A stretch of 64,000 nt of DNA from Mycobacterium nebraskense (GTDB lineage Bacteria; Actinomycetota; Actinomycetes; Mycobacteriales; Mycobacteriaceae), in the NCBI RefSeq assembly GCF_002102255.1, contig NZ_LQPH01000138.1, forward strand, positions 1-64,000, in the 5' to 3' direction. The position numbers and the translations under genes are program-made. Shown here in pieces: positions 46,631 through 58,883 of the stretch. Position 1 is the stretch's first letter. Each line of letters opens with the position of its first letter. The notes under the pieces are model-generated. The model did no database searches, had not been told where the DNA came from, and worked only from the letters and a program-made list of their open reading frames with translations.

Positions 46631-46799
46631 TCATGCGGGCGGTTCCAGTCACCGCATCAGTCGCATGTCATCAGTCTACCGTGATAGGCCGTCCGCACCG
46701 ATTCTCTGGGCGCGTTTCTACCCAGCTAACCGCGCCGTGCGGACGATTTCTCCATTCACACCGCGTCCCGACGTGCGTCAAGCCACTTCACGTCGTCCT

Positions 46800-46816
46800 G
46801 GCGGCTTTGAGCCGCC
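46800..46816 (-). terminator. hairpin between dciA and gyrB
   Basis: A perfect inverted repeat, GGCGGCT-x3-AGCCGCC (7-bp stem, 3-nt loop), starting 46 nt downstream of the dciA stop in the 255-nt gap before gyrB. It lacks a U-tract, as usual in mycobacteria. It would separate the dnaN-recF-dciA transcript from the gyrBA promoters. Confidence 0.5.
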
Positions 46817-46861
46817 TGTTGATGGACACGCGTCTGAGGGTCGTCGGTCGCGGTCGAGGCT

Positions 46862-47425
46862 CTAGCCATACGTGTCGCGCGGACCCCTTCCGGCGATATG
46901 GCGTGGCCCCTTGCGCCACGACGGCGCGGTGGGTCCGGTGATCTTCAGCGATGTCACCACCCCGTTGCCGACCGCAGCGGCGATCTTGGCCAACAGTTGT
47001 GACTGGATCATCCGCAACTGGGTGGCCCAGGCCGTGGATTCAGCTGCCACGCCGAGCACACCGTCGTTCAACGAGGTCGGTGTCGCATGGTCGGCGATCT
47101 GCTGGCCCACCACCGCAGACCAGTTGCCGAGCACCGTCCCTTCGGCGACCTGCGCCGACCAACCGCGCTTCTTCGCCAAGTCGCGCGCCAACCTGCCCAA
47201 CGGTTGCGGATCGCGTGCGTCGGGCCCGGGACCCGACCAGCTTCGCCGCCGCCCCGCGACACGTCGGGTAGGCGGCGGCATCGACCGCCCCCGCCCGGCA
47301 TCCTTTCCTTGCGCGCGGGCCGCGGCGCGCGCTTCCTCGAGAGTGCGCCTGACCAAATCCATTCCGCGCAGCAGACCCGGATCTGCCGCGCCGGGGGCCG
47401 GATCTTCTTCGTCGCTGCCGGTCAC
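46862..47425 (-). CDS. dciA: DciA/DUF721 family helicase-loading protein (Rv0004-like)
   Basis: A 187-aa protein equal in length to Rv0004 as I recall it. A Pro/Arg/Gly-rich N-terminal region precedes the DUF721 domain (about residues 75-165): [29 protein letters not shown] with the conserved Trp, [29 protein letters not shown]. DciA proteins are thought to load the replicative helicase in bacteria lacking DnaC or DnaI. It overlaps recF by 4 nt (ATGA) in the dnaN-recF-dciA operon. Confidence 0.92.
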   Translation of the reverse strand: MTGSDEEDPAPGAADPGLLRGMDLVRRTLEEARAAARAQGKDAGRGRSMPPPTRRVAGRRRSWSGPGPDARDPQPLGRLARDLAKKRGWSAQVAEGTVLGNWSAVVGQQIADHATPTSLNDGVLGVAAESTAWATQLRMIQSQLLAKIAAAVGNGVVTSLKITGPTAPSWRKGPRHIAGRGPRDTYG

Positions 47426-48576
47426 GACCGCACCACCGATACCCGACCGAGGTCGTCGTCCCGCAGATCGATGTGTACCTGCCTGACGGCCCAGCCCGCC
47501 GGAATGTCTTCCACCACCGCGGCGGTGACCAATACCTGCTCCGCTGATTCCGCCACCGCCGCCAAAGCACGGCGTCGGGCCGTGTCGAGTTCGGCGAACA
47601 CATCATCGAGCAACAGCACGGGTTCACTCCCGTCGGCTCGCAACAACTCATACGACGCCAATCGCAACGCCACCGCGAAAGACCACGACTCACCATGGCT
47701 GGCAAAGCCTTTCGCGGGTTGATCACCCAGCCATAGCTCTAGATCGTCGCGATGCGGGCCGACTAAACACATGCCGCGTTCCAACTCCGCGTCGCGGCGC
47801 TCCGCCAAGGCGGCCAACAGTGTGGCCTCGAGGAGATCGCGGTCGTTGCCAGCGTCTGTCGCCGCATGTGCGCCAAGGCTGGTGCGGTAGGCGATCGACG
47901 CCGGCCGCGACGAGGGTGCGAGCAGTTGGTAAGCCTTCTCCACTTCCGGTGCCAACTGGTTGACCAGGTCGATGCGCGCGGCCATCAACTCGGCGCCGTG
48001 TTCCGCCAACCGGCTATCCCACACGTCCAGGGTGTCCAGTGCGCTGGGGTCGCCGCGGTGCCGCATCCCGGCGGCGGACTTCAACAACGCCGTGCGCTGG
48101 CGCAGAACTTTCTCATAATCCGCGCGCACCGCAGCCACCGCCGGCCGCCGCACCGTCGCCAGGTCGTCGAGGTAGCGCCGCCGCTCGGCCGGATCCCCGC
48201 GCACCAAAGCCAAGTCCTCGGGAGCAAAAAGCACGGCGCGCAAAACCCCGATCACTTCGCGCGTGCTGCGCACCGGCGAACGATTCAACCGCGCCTTGTT
48301 CGCCCGCCCCGCCGCGATTTCCAGGTCGATCGCGCATTCCCTGCCCTCGTTCACCACGATTGTCGACACCACCGCGCGGTCGGCGCCCACCCGGATCAAG
48401 GGCGTGTCGGTGCCCACCCGATGCGATCCCAAAGTCGTCGAAAACCACAGCGCTTCAATGAGGTTCGTTTTACCGAAACCATTGGAACCGATGAACACCG
48501 TCCGGCCCGGCTGCAATTCGAGGTCGGCATGCGCCCAGGACCGGAAATCGCGCAGCCCCAAATGCCGGACGTACAC
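47422..48576 (-). CDS. recF: DNA replication and repair protein RecF
   Basis: A 384-aa SMC-like ATPase that helps RecOR load RecA at single-strand gaps. The Walker A motif [16 protein letters not shown] (about residues 32-47), the signature region [15 protein letters not shown] and Walker [13 protein letters not shown] (about 320-331) are intact. A GTG start at 48576 directly abuts the dnaN stop with no gap, so it is co-translated; its end overlaps dciA. Confidence 0.98.
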   Translation of the reverse strand: MYVRHLGLRDFRSWAHADLELQPGRTVFIGSNGFGKTNLIEALWFSTTLGSHRVGTDTPLIRVGADRAVVSTIVVNEGRECAIDLEIAAGRANKARLNRSPVRSTREVIGVLRAVLFAPEDLALVRGDPAERRRYLDDLATVRRPAVAAVRADYEKVLRQRTALLKSAAGMRHRGDPSALDTLDVWDSRLAEHGAELMAARIDLVNQLAPEVEKAYQLLAPSSRPASIAYRTSLGAHAATDAGNDRDLLEATLLAALAERRDAELERGMCLVGPHRDDLELWLGDQPAKGFASHGESWSFAVALRLASYELLRADGSEPVLLLDDVFAELDTARRRALAAVAESAEQVLVTAAVVEDIPAGWAVRQVHIDLRDDDLGRVSVVRS

Positions 48577-49776
48577 CTATCCGGGCAACCGAACTGGCAT
48601 CAACAGGTAGACGTAATCCGTCGGCAAGGCCGAGAAGGGGCCATTCCCGGCGGGTGAACTGTCATCACCCGAAGCCGGCCGCAGCAACGCCGGTTTGCCT
48701 GGCGTCGTGAAACCAAACGACACCCGTTCCGAATGGACCGCCGCCAGCCCGTCGGTCAAGTAGGTCGGGTTGAACGCAATGGTCAACGGTTCGCCGACGA
48801 AATCGACGGCCAGGTCCTCTTCGGCCCGGCCCACATCGTCGGCGCCCGCGGACAGCCGCAGTGAGCCCTCGGAGAATTCCATCCGCACCTGGGCACCCCG
48901 ATCGGCCACCAACGCCACCAGCTTGATTGCTTCGGTCAGCTCGGCCACGTCGATGGTGGCCACCGCCGTGTGCTCGGCGGGCAACAATTGTCGGAACTTC
49001 GGGAATTCCGCATCGAGGAGCCGCGTGGTACTCCGCTTGCCATTCCCGCTGATGCCGAGGAGCCCGTCTTTGCCGACCCCGCTGCCGGCGCCCAACGACA
49101 ACCGAACCTCGGAACCATCGGCGCCCGCCCGGGCCGCCTCGGCCAAGGTCTTCGCCGGCACCAGCACGGCCGCCTCGATATCGGGCGAGGACGCCGACCA
49201 CGTCAGCTCACGCACCGCCAGACGGAACCGGTCGGTGGCGGCCAAAACCACCGTGTCGCCCGAGATCTCGACCCGAATCCCGGTCAACATCGGCAACGTG
49301 TCGTCCCGGCCGGCCGCAATGGCCACCTGACTGATGGCCTCCGCGAAGAGATCGGCGGACAGCGTCCCGGTCTCTTCCGGTAAGCCCGGCAGGGTCGGGT
49401 AATCCTCGACCGCCATCGTCGGCAGCGAGAATCTGGCACTTCCGCAGTTCAACGAGACCCGATTGCCGTCGACGTAGAAGTCGACGGGCTTGTTCGGCAG
49501 CGCCCGGGTGATGTCTGACAACAACCTTCCGGACACCAAAACGCTTCCCGGAGAAGCAATTTCCGCTGCAACCTGCGCTTCGGCGGAAACTTCGTAATCG
49601 AATCCGGAGATCGTCAGGCCCTCATCGGACCCGGACAACAACACTCCCGATAGCACCGGCACCGCCGGCCGGGTCGGCAGATTCTTCGCCACCCACGACA
49701 CCGCGTCGGCGAAGGACTCCCGCACCAAACGAAACTTCAAGTCGCTGAGGCCAGCTCTTGTCGTCGCCGCGTCCAT
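48577..49776 (-). CDS. dnaN: DNA polymerase III beta sliding clamp
   Basis: A 399-aa clamp that encircles DNA and tethers polymerase III. Three repeated clamp domains are recognisable, including [43 protein letters not shown] and [14 protein letters not shown], ending in [10 protein letters not shown], the hydrophobic binding pocket tail. Start ATG at 49776. It lies across the 536-nt oriC gap from dnaA and is directly followed by recF. Confidence 0.99.
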   Translation of the reverse strand: MDAATTRAGLSDLKFRLVRESFADAVSWVAKNLPTRPAVPVLSGVLLSGSDEGLTISGFDYEVSAEAQVAAEIASPGSVLVSGRLLSDITRALPNKPVDFYVDGNRVSLNCGSARFSLPTMAVEDYPTLPGLPEETGTLSADLFAEAISQVAIAAGRDDTLPMLTGIRVEISGDTVVLAATDRFRLAVRELTWSASSPDIEAAVLVPAKTLAEAARAGADGSEVRLSLGAGSGVGKDGLLGISGNGKRSTTRLLDAEFPKFRQLLPAEHTAVATIDVAELTEAIKLVALVADRGAQVRMEFSEGSLRLSAGADDVGRAEEDLAVDFVGEPLTIAFNPTYLTDGLAAVHSERVSFGFTTPGKPALLRPASGDDSSPAGNGPFSALPTDYVYLLMPVRLPG

Positions 49777-50312
49777 AGCGTCCCTTCACCTACCGAGCGT
49801 TTCAAAGTCCAGTGGCTAGCCTCCCCCCGCTAGCATGGGGCTCCGCCACGAACGCCACTGGCACGTCATGCCAACGACGACCGCAACGGCAGTCGAAGAA
49901 CAACCGTAGATCGTTCGAGGCCATCTTGAAAGCTAATCGACAAGCCCGACAAGCCGGGTTACCGACGGATCCGTGACGCGGGTTCAACCGGGCGTCCCCA
50001 GCGCTGTATTTCAAAGAAGAAACGACGAAGAGATCTCAGTACTAGTAATAAGGGCTGTGCACGCTGGGGACGGCGGGGTTTCACGCAGCTAGAGCGGGGA
50101 TCGGGCTGTGGATGGCAGCGTGGACAACTGGGCGTGCGGTGTTGGGACGTTGGGGAAGAAGGGCGGCTGTGCACGCGACGCCCCTTAGTACACGGCTGTT
50201 TGATTGCGTTGTGCACAGTCCTGCGCACAAGCCCCGGGTGTGGCGGGTGTGACAGACGTGCGAGAAGTTTTTTGAAATTAGTCTGACGGCCGAAGCGCTG
50301 AGAAGCCCGGAA
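49777..50312. other. oriC: oriC region between dnaA and dnaN
   Basis: A 536-nt gene-free interval between dnaA and dnaN, the position of oriC in mycobacteria. By eye it holds several sites fitting the mycobacterial DnaA-box consensus (T/C)(T/C)(G/A/C)TCCACA or one mismatch off. These are the reverse of 50107-50115 (CCATCCACA, full match), the reverse of 50119-50127 (TTGTCCACG), and 50209-50217 (TTGTGCACA). Weaker ones lie near 50054, 50168 and 50221. An AT-richer stretch at about 50008-50052 (TTTCAAAGAAGAAACG..., ACTAGTAATAAG) is a candidate unwinding element. The dnaN promoter must also lie here. Confidence 0.9.
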
Positions 50313-51845
50313 TCAGCGCTTGGAGCGCTGGCGGATGCGAGTGGTGAGTTCTTTGACGTGATCGAAGACCTCACGGCGCTCGGCCATTTCGGACAAAATC
50401 TTGCGCTGGGCGTACATGACCGTGGTGTGGTCACGCCCGAATGCCTGCCCGATCTTGGGCAGCGAAAGGTCGGTGAGTTCGCGGCATAGGTACATCGCGA
50501 TCTGGCGTGACTGCGCCAGCGCTCGGGTCTTGCCGGGCCCGCGTAGTTCTTCGACGGTGGTATCGAAGTATTCGGCTGTGGCGGCCATGATGGTCGCCGC
50601 GCTGATCTGCATCGTGCTGGCATCGGCGATGAGGTCGCGCAGCACGATCTCGGCCAGAGCCTTGTCGATCGGGGTCTTGTTCAACGACGCGAACGCGGTG
50701 ACCCGGATGAGGGCCCCCTCGAGTTCGCGGATGTTGCGTTCGATGCTGCTGGCGATGAGTTCAAGGACGTCATCGGGGACCGCCAGGCGCTCCATCTGTG
50801 CTTTCTTACGCAGGATGGCGATGCGGGTCTCGAGTTCGGGTGGCTGGACGTCAGTGATCAGGCCCCATTCGAACCGGGTCCGCAAGCGGTCTTCGAGGGT
50901 GGCGAGTTGCTTGGGTGGCCGGTCCGACGAGATGACGATCTGCTTGTTGGCGTTGTGCAGTGTGTTGAAGGTATGGAAGAACTCTTCCTGGATACCTTCC
51001 TTACCCTCGATGAACTGAATGTCATCGACTAGCAACACGTCGACGTCGCGGTAGCTGCGCTTGAACGCAACCTTGCGGTCGTCGCGCAGCGAGTTGATGA
51101 AGTCATTGGTGAATTCTTCGGTGGATACGTACTTGACGCGCATCCCCGGGAACAGTCGCTGCGCGTAGTTGCCGGCGGCATGCAACAGGTGGGTCTTGCC
51201 CAGACCGGACTCGCCCCAGATGAACAAGGGGTTGTAGGCACGTGCGGGCGCTTCGGCGATCGCCAGGGCCGCGGCGTGTGCGAACCGGTTGGAGGCTCCG
51301 ATGACGAACGTGTCGAAGGTATAGCGGCGGTTGAGGCTCGTTCCGCCGGCTACGGCCGGATCGGTGGGGTGGGGACGCTCGGTGAAGTAATTCGGCCAAC
51401 CTTGGTGCGCGCTGTCGGCGGCTTCGCCGTTCTCGTCGGCCTCATCGGTTTCGAGGGTGTCGTCGTCCGGGATCGGCGCGTCGGCTTGGGGAAACGCTTC
51501 GGAGTGCGGAATCACGACGTCGTCGACGTCTTCGTCGGGCGGCGCGATGCGTACTCCGAGTTGGATCTGCTGTCCCAAGCGGCGACTGAGGGCATCGGTG
51601 ATGGGGGCGCGGAGATGACGTTCGATCTCGTTCTGGACGAAACTGCTGGGCACCGACAGCAGGGCGAACCCCTCGACGATGGTCAGCGGCTGCACCAGGT
51701 TCAGCCAGGCCCGCTGCTGTGGCGTGAGGGGAGTCATGAGCGTGGTGCGGTTGGCGGCTACGCCGTCCGGGGTGGACTCTCCGTTGAGCTCGGACACAAC
51801 CGCGTTCCACACGGTGGTGAAACCTGAACCGGGGTCATCGGTCAA
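50313..51845 (-). CDS. dnaA: chromosomal replication initiator DnaA
   Basis: A 510-aa initiator AAA+ ATPase. Domain I (about 1-95) is followed by an acidic linker, the ATPase with Walker A GESGLGKT (211-218) and Walker [12 protein letters not shown]. The C-terminal DNA-binding helix-turn-helix has the signature [11 protein letters not shown] chose the TTG at 51845 (product MTDDPGSGF...), as in M. tuberculosis, with GGGGGA about 8 nt upstream; the open frame to 51962 is not conserved. Upstream DnaA boxes suggest autoregulation. Confidence 0.98.
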   Translation of the reverse strand: MTDDPGSGFTTVWNAVVSELNGESTPDGVAANRTTLMTPLTPQQRAWLNLVQPLTIVEGFALLSVPSSFVQNEIERHLRAPITDALSRRLGQQIQLGVRIAPPDEDVDDVVIPHSEAFPQADAPIPDDDTLETDEADENGEAADSAHQGWPNYFTERPHPTDPAVAGGTSLNRRYTFDTFVIGASNRFAHAAALAIAEAPARAYNPLFIWGESGLGKTHLLHAAGNYAQRLFPGMRVKYVSTEEFTNDFINSLRDDRKVAFKRSYRDVDVLLVDDIQFIEGKEGIQEEFFHTFNTLHNANKQIVISSDRPPKQLATLEDRLRTRFEWGLITDVQPPELETRIAILRKKAQMERLAVPDDVLELIASSIERNIRELEGALIRVTAFASLNKTPIDKALAEIVLRDLIADASTMQISAATIMAATAEYFDTTVEELRGPGKTRALAQSRQIAMYLCRELTDLSLPKIGQAFGRDHTTVMYAQRKILSEMAERREVFDHVKELTTRIRQRSKR

Positions 51846-52450
51846 CGACGCATCCCCCTGGTTCTCGCGCAGCCCGGGTCGAGGTACAACCACGCTTGGT
51901 GACAAAGCAACTGTCCACATAGTTATACACAGGTGTGGACAGGATGAGCGTATGCGAGCCACAGCCTACCGGCGACGGCTCGCGATCTCCGTGCTGGAAG
52001 AAAACCATTGAAGGCTGTCTAGGCAGCTAGTCGACCCACCATCCTCGCTTCGTTGTCGAGCGCCGTTGCAGTCTAAAACGACACTGGCAGAAGCTAACAG
52101 TTTTCCGTCCGGCTGCCAACCGTTCTGCTGCATTCCAATCGGGTTGTTTAGGGTCAATTGGGCCTCGTTCGGCTCGCTGCCGGTGTGGTGCCCGTTCGGG
52201 GCCGGCCGTTCGGGGCGACGTTTTCCGCCGGGATCAAGCGGGTGCGTTGGGGCAGGCCAGGTTTGACCAGGCGAAGCCCGGTCAGTACCCTCAAACAGTC
52301 GCCCGAAAGTCGGCGATGCGGCTGCGACCCGGGTCTGCCGGGGGACCGCGCCGGCCAGCAGCAAGATTACCTCCGACCGACCCGCAGACGAACCTGAGCG
52401 AGACGTCTGGCCGGCCGGATGGAAATGCGAGACACAACGAGGAGAACGTC
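51846..52450. other. 605-nt dnaA-rpmH divergent intergenic region
   Basis: This gene-free stretch separates divergent dnaA and rpmH. Near dnaA it holds a DnaA-box cluster (listed separately). The rest contains moderate-GC promoter-like DNA around 52020-52160 (for example TCTAAAACGACACTGG and GGTTGTTTAGGGTC) and a long rpmH leader ending in GAGGAGAACG before the GTG. The short frames here have no protein character. A second part of the replication origin is possible. Confidence 0.7.
51911..51942. promoter_or_regulatory. DnaA-box cluster upstream of dnaA
   Basis: Three boxes lie in 32 nt: CTGTCCACA at 51911-51919, TTATACACA at 51923-51931 (one mismatch) and, on the other strand, CTGTCCACA at 51934-51942. 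The outer two are perfect matches in inverted orientation. They lie 66-97 nt upstream of the dnaA TTG start, so DnaA probably binds here to regulate its own transcription, or this is part of the origin. Confidence 0.8.
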
Positions 52451-52594
52451 GTGGCCAAGGGCAAGCGGACCTTCCAGCCGAATAACCGGCGCCGAGCCCG
52501 CGTGCACGGCTTCCGGTTGCGCATGCGTACGCGCGCCGGACGCTCGATTGTGTCGAGCCGGCGCCGTAAGGGGCGCCGGGCGCTATCTGCCTGA
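52451..52594 (+). CDS. rpmH: 50S ribosomal protein L34
   Basis: A 47-aa basic ribosomal protein. The hallmark [22 protein letters not shown] and a C-terminal [11 protein letters not shown] are conserved. The start is GTG at 52451, preceded by GAGGAGAAC. It heads the conserved rpmH-rnpA-yidD-yidC-jag-rsmG-parAB string that flanks oriC in most bacteria. Confidence 0.98.
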   Translation: MAKGKRTFQPNNRRRARVHGFRLRMRTRAGRSIVSSRRRKGRRALSA

Positions 52595-52617
52595 TCGCAA
52601 CGTCGGGTTTTTCGGCG

Positions 52618-52980
52618 GTGCTTTCCGCACGCAACCGCATGAGGCGGTCAACCGAGTTTGAAGCGACGGTGAAGCACGGAATTCGCTCGTCGCAGCCCGA
52701 CGTCGTGGTCCATCTCCGGCGTACGGGCGATCGTGACGCACCGACGGCTCCTCGGGTCGGATTGATCGTCGGCAAATCCGTGGGTTCTGCGGTGGAACGC
52801 CACCGGGTGTCGCGTCGGCTGCGGCATGTGGTGCGAGCCGTTTTGGATGATCTCCAGGATTCTGATCAGCTGGTGATCCGGGCGCTGCCGGGCAGCCGGA
52901 CCGCATCCTCGGAGCGGCTGGCGCAGGAGCTGCGGCGCGGTCTGCGACGGGCGCTCGAGTCGGCGGGACGGGAGCGGTGA
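52618..52980 (+). CDS. rnpA: ribonuclease P protein component
   Basis: A 120-aa basic protein that binds the RNase P RNA and aids 5' processing of precursor tRNA. The RNR motif region appears as [21 protein letters not shown]. The N-terminal [14 protein letters not shown] matches the family. GTG start at 52618, 24 nt after rpmH. Its end overlaps yidD by GTGA. Confidence 0.95.
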   Translation: MLSARNRMRRSTEFEATVKHGIRSSQPDVVVHLRRTGDRDAPTAPRVGLIVGKSVGSAVERHRVSRRLRHVVRAVLDDLQDSDQLVIRALPGSRTASSERLAQELRRGLRRALESAGRER

Positions 52981-53318
52981 CCGCGCCGGCGGGGATCGCC
53001 CGCGCGGTCGGCGGGGCGACCGTGCGCGGGCTGATTTCTTTGATCCAGCTGTACCGGCACATGGTCTCGCCCTTGCGGCCAGCGACCTGCCGCTTCGTTC
53101 CGACCTGCAGCCAGTATGCGGTCGACGCCCTAACCGAGTACGGCCTGATGCGGGGGAGTTGGTTGGCCGTGATCAGGCTCGCCAAGTGCGGACCATGGCA
53201 TCGGGGCGGATGGGATCCGATACCGGACCGCCCGGAATGCCGTCAGGCGGACTTCGAAGATGTCAGCGACGCGTGGGCCCGCCCGGCGGCGCGAGGGGAG
53301 AGTGGAACTCTTGTTTGA
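52977..53318 (+). CDS. yidD: membrane protein insertion efficiency factor YidD
   Basis: A 113-aa membrane-associated protein of the YidD family, with the signature [31 protein letters not shown] (two conserved cysteines) and [13 protein letters not shown]. It assists YidC-dependent insertion. A GTG start overlaps the rnpA stop by 4 nt; its 3' end overlaps the yidC start by 17 nt. Confidence 0.95.
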   Translation: MTAPAGIARAVGGATVRGLISLIQLYRHMVSPLRPATCRFVPTCSQYAVDALTEYGLMRGSWLAVIRLAKCGPWHRGGWDPIPDRPECRQADFEDVSDAWARPAARGESGTLV

Positions 53319-54411
53319 TTTTTTTAGCCTCGACTTCGTCTACTACCCGGTGTCGTGGATCATGTGGGCTTGGTACAAGCTGTTCGCCTCGATGCTGGGA
53401 CCGTCCAACTTCTTCGCGTGGGCGCTGTCGGTGATGTTCCTGGTGTTCACTCTGCGTGCGCTGCTGTACAAGCCGTTCGTGCGGCAGATCCGGACCACGC
53501 GCCAAATGCAGGAACTGCAACCGCAAATCAAGGCGCTGCAAAAGAAGTACGGCAAAGACCGGCAGCGGATGGCGCTGGAGATGCAGAAGCTGCAACGCGA
53601 GCACGGGTTCAACCCCATCCTCGGGTGCTTGCCGATGCTCGCGCAGATCCCGGTCTTCCTCGGCCTGTATCACGTGTTGCGGTCGTTCAACCGAACCACC
53701 GGAGGCTTCGGTCAGCCGCACCTGTCGGTGGCACAGAACCGCCTCACGGGAAACTACGTCTTCACGCCCACGGACGTCGGGCACTTCCTGGACGCCAACT
53801 TGTTCGGCGCACCGATCGGCGCCTTCATGACGCAGCGAACAGGGTTGGACGCGTTCACCTTCTTCAGCCGGCCGGCCGTCATCGCGGTCGGGGCGCCGGT
53901 GATGATCCTGGCCGGCATCGCGACCTACTTCAACAGCCGGGCATCGGTGGCGCGGCAGAGCGCGGAAGCCGCGGCCAATCCGCAGACCGCGATGATGAAC
54001 AAACTTGCGTTGTATGTGTTTCCACTCGGCGTCGTCGTCGGCGGCCCGTTCCTGCCGCTCGCGATCATCCTGTATTGGTTCGCGAACAACATCTGGACGT
54101 TCGGCCAGCAGCACTACGTGTTCGGCATGATCGAAAAAGAGGACGAGGCCAAGAAGCAAGAAACGCTGCAGCGCCGCGCGGCTAACGCCCCGGCGCCGGG
54201 GGCCAAACCCAAGCGAAACGCCAAGGCGGGACAGCCGGGCGGCAACGGGTCGTCGACCGCCGGGGAGGGGGAGGCGGACTCCGATGCCTCCGACGACGAA
54301 GCGGCCACGGCGAGGCCGGAGGCGGAGAAGCCGAATTCGAGTGGACAAGACGCTGGCGCGCCCAACCGCACCCCGCGGCCGGGCGCGCGACCCAAGAAAC
54401 GCAAACGCTGA
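53302..54411 (+). CDS. yidC: membrane protein insertase YidC
   Basis: A 369-aa insertase of the Oxa1/YidC family that places proteins in the inner membrane. Five hydrophobic segments are visible, with the cytoplasmic hairpin [34 protein letters not shown] and the hydrophilic-groove arginine in [10 protein letters not shown] long charged, low-complexity C-terminal tail ends [12 protein letters not shown], suited to ribosome contact. I chose GTG at 53302 (VELLFDFF...) with GAGGGGAG upstream. Confidence 0.96.
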   Translation: MELLFDFFSLDFVYYPVSWIMWAWYKLFASMLGPSNFFAWALSVMFLVFTLRALLYKPFVRQIRTTRQMQELQPQIKALQKKYGKDRQRMALEMQKLQREHGFNPILGCLPMLAQIPVFLGLYHVLRSFNRTTGGFGQPHLSVAQNRLTGNYVFTPTDVGHFLDANLFGAPIGAFMTQRTGLDAFTFFSRPAVIAVGAPVMILAGIATYFNSRASVARQSAEAAANPQTAMMNKLALYVFPLGVVVGGPFLPLAIILYWFANNIWTFGQQHYVFGMIEKEDEAKKQETLQRRAANAPAPGAKPKRNAKAGQPGGNGSSTAGEGEADSDASDDEAATARPEAEKPNSSGQDAGAPNRTPRPGARPKKRKR

Positions 54412-54491
54412 CAAGGGAGACAGAGCCAAGCCGGCCGCCTTGGGAGGGTGACCCCGATTGGGAGGAACCCGTGGATGAGGGAGAGAAAGAC

Positions 54492-55058
54492 ATGACCGAC
54501 GCAGACACCACCGAACGGGACGCCGACACCGAACTCGACGCCCAGCAGCCTTCGGAGAATGGCGTGGAGGCGGACGCCGACGACTTCGACGATCAGGAGG
54601 AGCGGTTGGTCGCCGAGGGCGAGATCGCCGGCGACTACCTGGAAGAGTTGCTGGACCTGTTGGACTTCGACGGCGACATCGACCTGGACGTCGAAGGCAA
54701 CCGCGCGGTGGTGAGCATCGACGGCAGCGACGACTTGAACAAGTTGGTGGGCCGTGGCGGCGAGGCGCTCGACGCGCTGCAAGAGCTCACCCGACTGGCC
54801 GTGCACCAGAAGACCGGCGTCCGCAGCCGGTTGATGCTCGACATCGCCGGCTGGCGCCGCCGTCGCCGCGAGGAGCTGGCCGCCCTGGGCGACAAGGTGG
54901 CACGGCGGGTGCTGGAGTCCGGCGGGCGCGAGGAGCTGTCCCCGATGACGCCGTTCGAGCGCAAGATCGTCCACGATGCCGTCGCGGCGGTCCCCGGGGT
55001 GCACAGCGAAAGCGAGGGCGTGGAGCCCGCACGGCGAGTCGTCGTCCTGCACGACTAG
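54492..55058 (+). CDS. jag: Jag/KhpB-like RNA-binding protein (KH and R3H domains)
   Basis: A 188-aa cytoplasmic RNA-binding protein, close to Rv3920c (187 aa). An acidic N-terminus is followed by a KH-type domain with GSDDLNKLVGRGGEALDALQELTRLAV (GRGG loop). An R3H domain comes next: ALGDKVARRVLESGGREELSPMTPFERKIVHDAV, then EGVEPARRVVV. It commonly follows yidC. ATG at 54492 is preferred; GTG at 54471 is possible. Confidence 0.94.
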   Translation: MTDADTTERDADTELDAQQPSENGVEADADDFDDQEERLVAEGEIAGDYLEELLDLLDFDGDIDLDVEGNRAVVSIDGSDDLNKLVGRGGEALDALQELTRLAVHQKTGVRSRLMLDIAGWRRRRREELAALGDKVARRVLESGGREELSPMTPFERKIVHDAVAAVPGVHSESEGVEPARRVVVLHD

Positions 55059-55076
55059 CGAGTTACAGCCGTGTAG

Positions 55077-56857
<1,781 letters not shown>

Positions 56858-56880
56858 CCACCATCCGTGAAGGGACGACC

Positions 56881-57864
56881 ATGACGCAGCCGTTACGCAA
56901 AAAGGGCGGCCTCGGCCGGGGCCTGGCTTCGCTGATCCCGACCGGTCCCGCCGAAGGTGACTCGGGTCCCGCGACCCTCGGTCCGCGGATGGGGGACGCT
57001 GCGGCCGACGTCTTGATCGGGGGACCGGGGCCGGACCTGGCCCCGGCGGGCGCCGTGTATCGCGAAATCACACCGACCGACATCGAGCCCAACCCGCGCC
57101 AGCCGCGACAGGTATTCGACGACGAGGCGCTCTCCGAGCTGGTGCACTCCATCCGCGAGTTCGGTCTGCTGCAGCCGATCGTGGTGAGGGCCGTCCCCGG
57201 AGCCAAGACGGGCCCGCGGTATCAGATCGTGATGGGGGAGCGGCGCTGGCGGGCGGCCCAAGAGGCGGGGCTTGCCACCATCCCCGCCATCGTGCGCGAG
57301 ACGGGCGATGACAACCTGCTCCGTGACGCCCTCCTGGAAAACATCCACCGGGTCCAGCTCAACCCCTTGGAAGAGGCGGCGGCGTACCAGCAACTGCTCG
57401 ACGAATTCGGCGTCACCCACGACGAACTCGCCTCGCGCATCGGCCGCTCGCGGCCGTTGATCACCAACATGATCCGGTTGCTCAAGCTGCCGATCCCGGT
57501 GCAGCGGCGGGTGGCGGCAGGGGTGCTGTCGGCCGGCCATGCCCGCGCACTCCTATCGCTGGAAGCCGGTCCCGAGGCGCAAGAGGAGCTGGCCAGCCGG
57601 ATCGTCGCCGAGGGGCTGTCGGTGCGGGCGACCGAGGAGGCGGTGACGCTGGCCAACCGCGCCGGCGCGGCCACCCCCGCGCCCCAGCGGCGCAAGCCGA
57701 TCCAGATGCCCGGCCTCCAGGAAGTCGCCGAGCGGCTGTCGAACGCATTCGATACGCGCGTGACCGTCAGCCTGGGCAAACGCAAGGGGAAGATCGTCGT
57801 GGAATTCGGCTCCGTGGACGATTTGCAGCGAATCATCGACATGATGACCGCCGCCAAGGCCTGA
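56881..57864 (+). CDS. parB: chromosome partitioning protein ParB (Spo0J)
   Basis: A 327-aa CTP-dependent DNA clamp. The N-terminal [20 protein letters not shown] is typical. The CTPase/arginine patch region [15 protein letters not shown] and [21 protein letters not shown] precede the helix-turn-helix ([26 protein letters not shown]) that reads parS. The C-terminal dimerisation domain ([15 protein letters not shown]) is intact. I chose ATG at 56881 with GAAGGGA upstream; a TTG at 56854 would overlap the parA stop. M. tuberculosis ParB is 344 aa. Confidence 0.97.
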   Translation: MTQPLRKKGGLGRGLASLIPTGPAEGDSGPATLGPRMGDAAADVLIGGPGPDLAPAGAVYREITPTDIEPNPRQPRQVFDDEALSELVHSIREFGLLQPIVVRAVPGAKTGPRYQIVMGERRWRAAQEAGLATIPAIVRETGDDNLLRDALLENIHRVQLNPLEEAAAYQQLLDEFGVTHDELASRIGRSRPLITNMIRLLKLPIPVQRRVAAGVLSAGHARALLSLEAGPEAQEELASRIVAEGLSVRATEEAVTLANRAGAATPAPQRRKPIQMPGLQEVAERLSNAFDTRVTVSLGKRKGKIVVEFGSVDDLQRIIDMMTAAKA

Positions 57865-58130
57865 CCGGCCACACCCTGTAATTACGTCACTGTGACACCG
57901 GAGCGGTCACGGATGAGGCAACACCAAGCTTTCGGCGCCGTAGTATTACGAAAGCACATGCGTTTCAAGGATTCTCGGTAAAGAATCGATCTGGACGCTA
58001 ACGCGCTGAGCGTTCCGGCGCCGTGATCGGTGCCTCGACCACAAAGCTGGCCCGATTGCGACATCCTCTCCTATCCTGGAGGGGTTGCCGGTGCAATTGG
58101 CTGCAGTACCGCACAGGAGCCAGGAGGCTA

Positions 58131-58883
58131 GTGTCCGCTCGAATCACACCGTTGCGCCTCGAGGCCTTCGAACAGCTTCCCAAGCATGCCCGCCGCTGCG
58201 TGTACTGGGAAGTCGACCCGGCGACCCTCGGTAACCAGGACCACCTCGCCGACCCGGAATTCGAAAAGGAAGCCTGGTTGTCGATGGTCATGCTGGAGTG
58301 GGGCTCCTGCGGCCAGGTCGCCATGGCGGCCACGGACGAGAGAAGCCAAGGCGAGCCCCCGTGCCTGGGCTATGTCTTCTACGCGCCGCCGCGGGCGGTG
58401 CCGCGGGCGCAGCGGTTTCCCACCGCGCCGGTCTCCGCGGACGCGGTGCTGCTGACGTCGATGGGCATCGAACCCGGGCAGGCCGCCGACGATCTGCCGC
58501 ACGGTCTGCTCGCCCGGGTGATCGACGAACTGGTCCGGCGTGGAGTGCGCGCGCTGGAAGCGTTCGGCCGCACGCCGGCGGTTTCGGAATTGCAGGACCC
58601 CCTGGCGGCTAGCCCGGATGTGCGGCCGGTGTTGGAGGCCGTCGGCGACTGCTCGGTGGACCGTTGCGTCATCGACGCGGAATTCCTGCAGGCCGTGGGT
58701 TTCGTTGTGGTGGCGCCACACCCGTACTTCCCGCGGCTGCGGCTCGAATTGGACAAAAACCTCGGGTGGAAGGCCGAAGTAGAGGCGGCGTTGGAGCGCC
58801 TGCTGGAGAACGCACAGCTGCAAGAGCCGGTCGGAGCCGGGTCTGCGGCGGGGAATGCGTTGTGGGGCGCCGAGATCGGCTAG
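58131..58883 (+). CDS. conserved protein next to parB, possibly GNAT-like (Rv3916c-like)
   Basis: A 250-aa cytoplasmic protein resembling Rv3916c (244 aa). The sequence LPKHARRCVYWEVDP... FEKEAWLSMVMLEWGSCGQVA, then YVFYAPPRAVPRAQRFPTAPVSADAVLL is the conserved actinobacterial N-terminal region. LARVIDELVRRGVRALEAFG resembles a GNAT acetyl-CoA-binding helix, but this is weak. GTG at 58131 with CAGGAGG 4 nt upstream decides the start. It is convergent with cwlM; the two stop codons overlap in the tetranucleotide CTAG. Function unknown. Confidence 0.85.
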   Translation: MSARITPLRLEAFEQLPKHARRCVYWEVDPATLGNQDHLADPEFEKEAWLSMVMLEWGSCGQVAMAATDERSQGEPPCLGYVFYAPPRAVPRAQRFPTAPVSADAVLLTSMGIEPGQAADDLPHGLLARVIDELVRRGVRALEAFGRTPAVSELQDPLAASPDVRPVLEAVGDCSVDRCVIDAEFLQAVGFVVVAPHPYFPRLRLELDKNLGWKAEVEAALERLLENAQLQEPVGAGSAAGNALWGAEIG

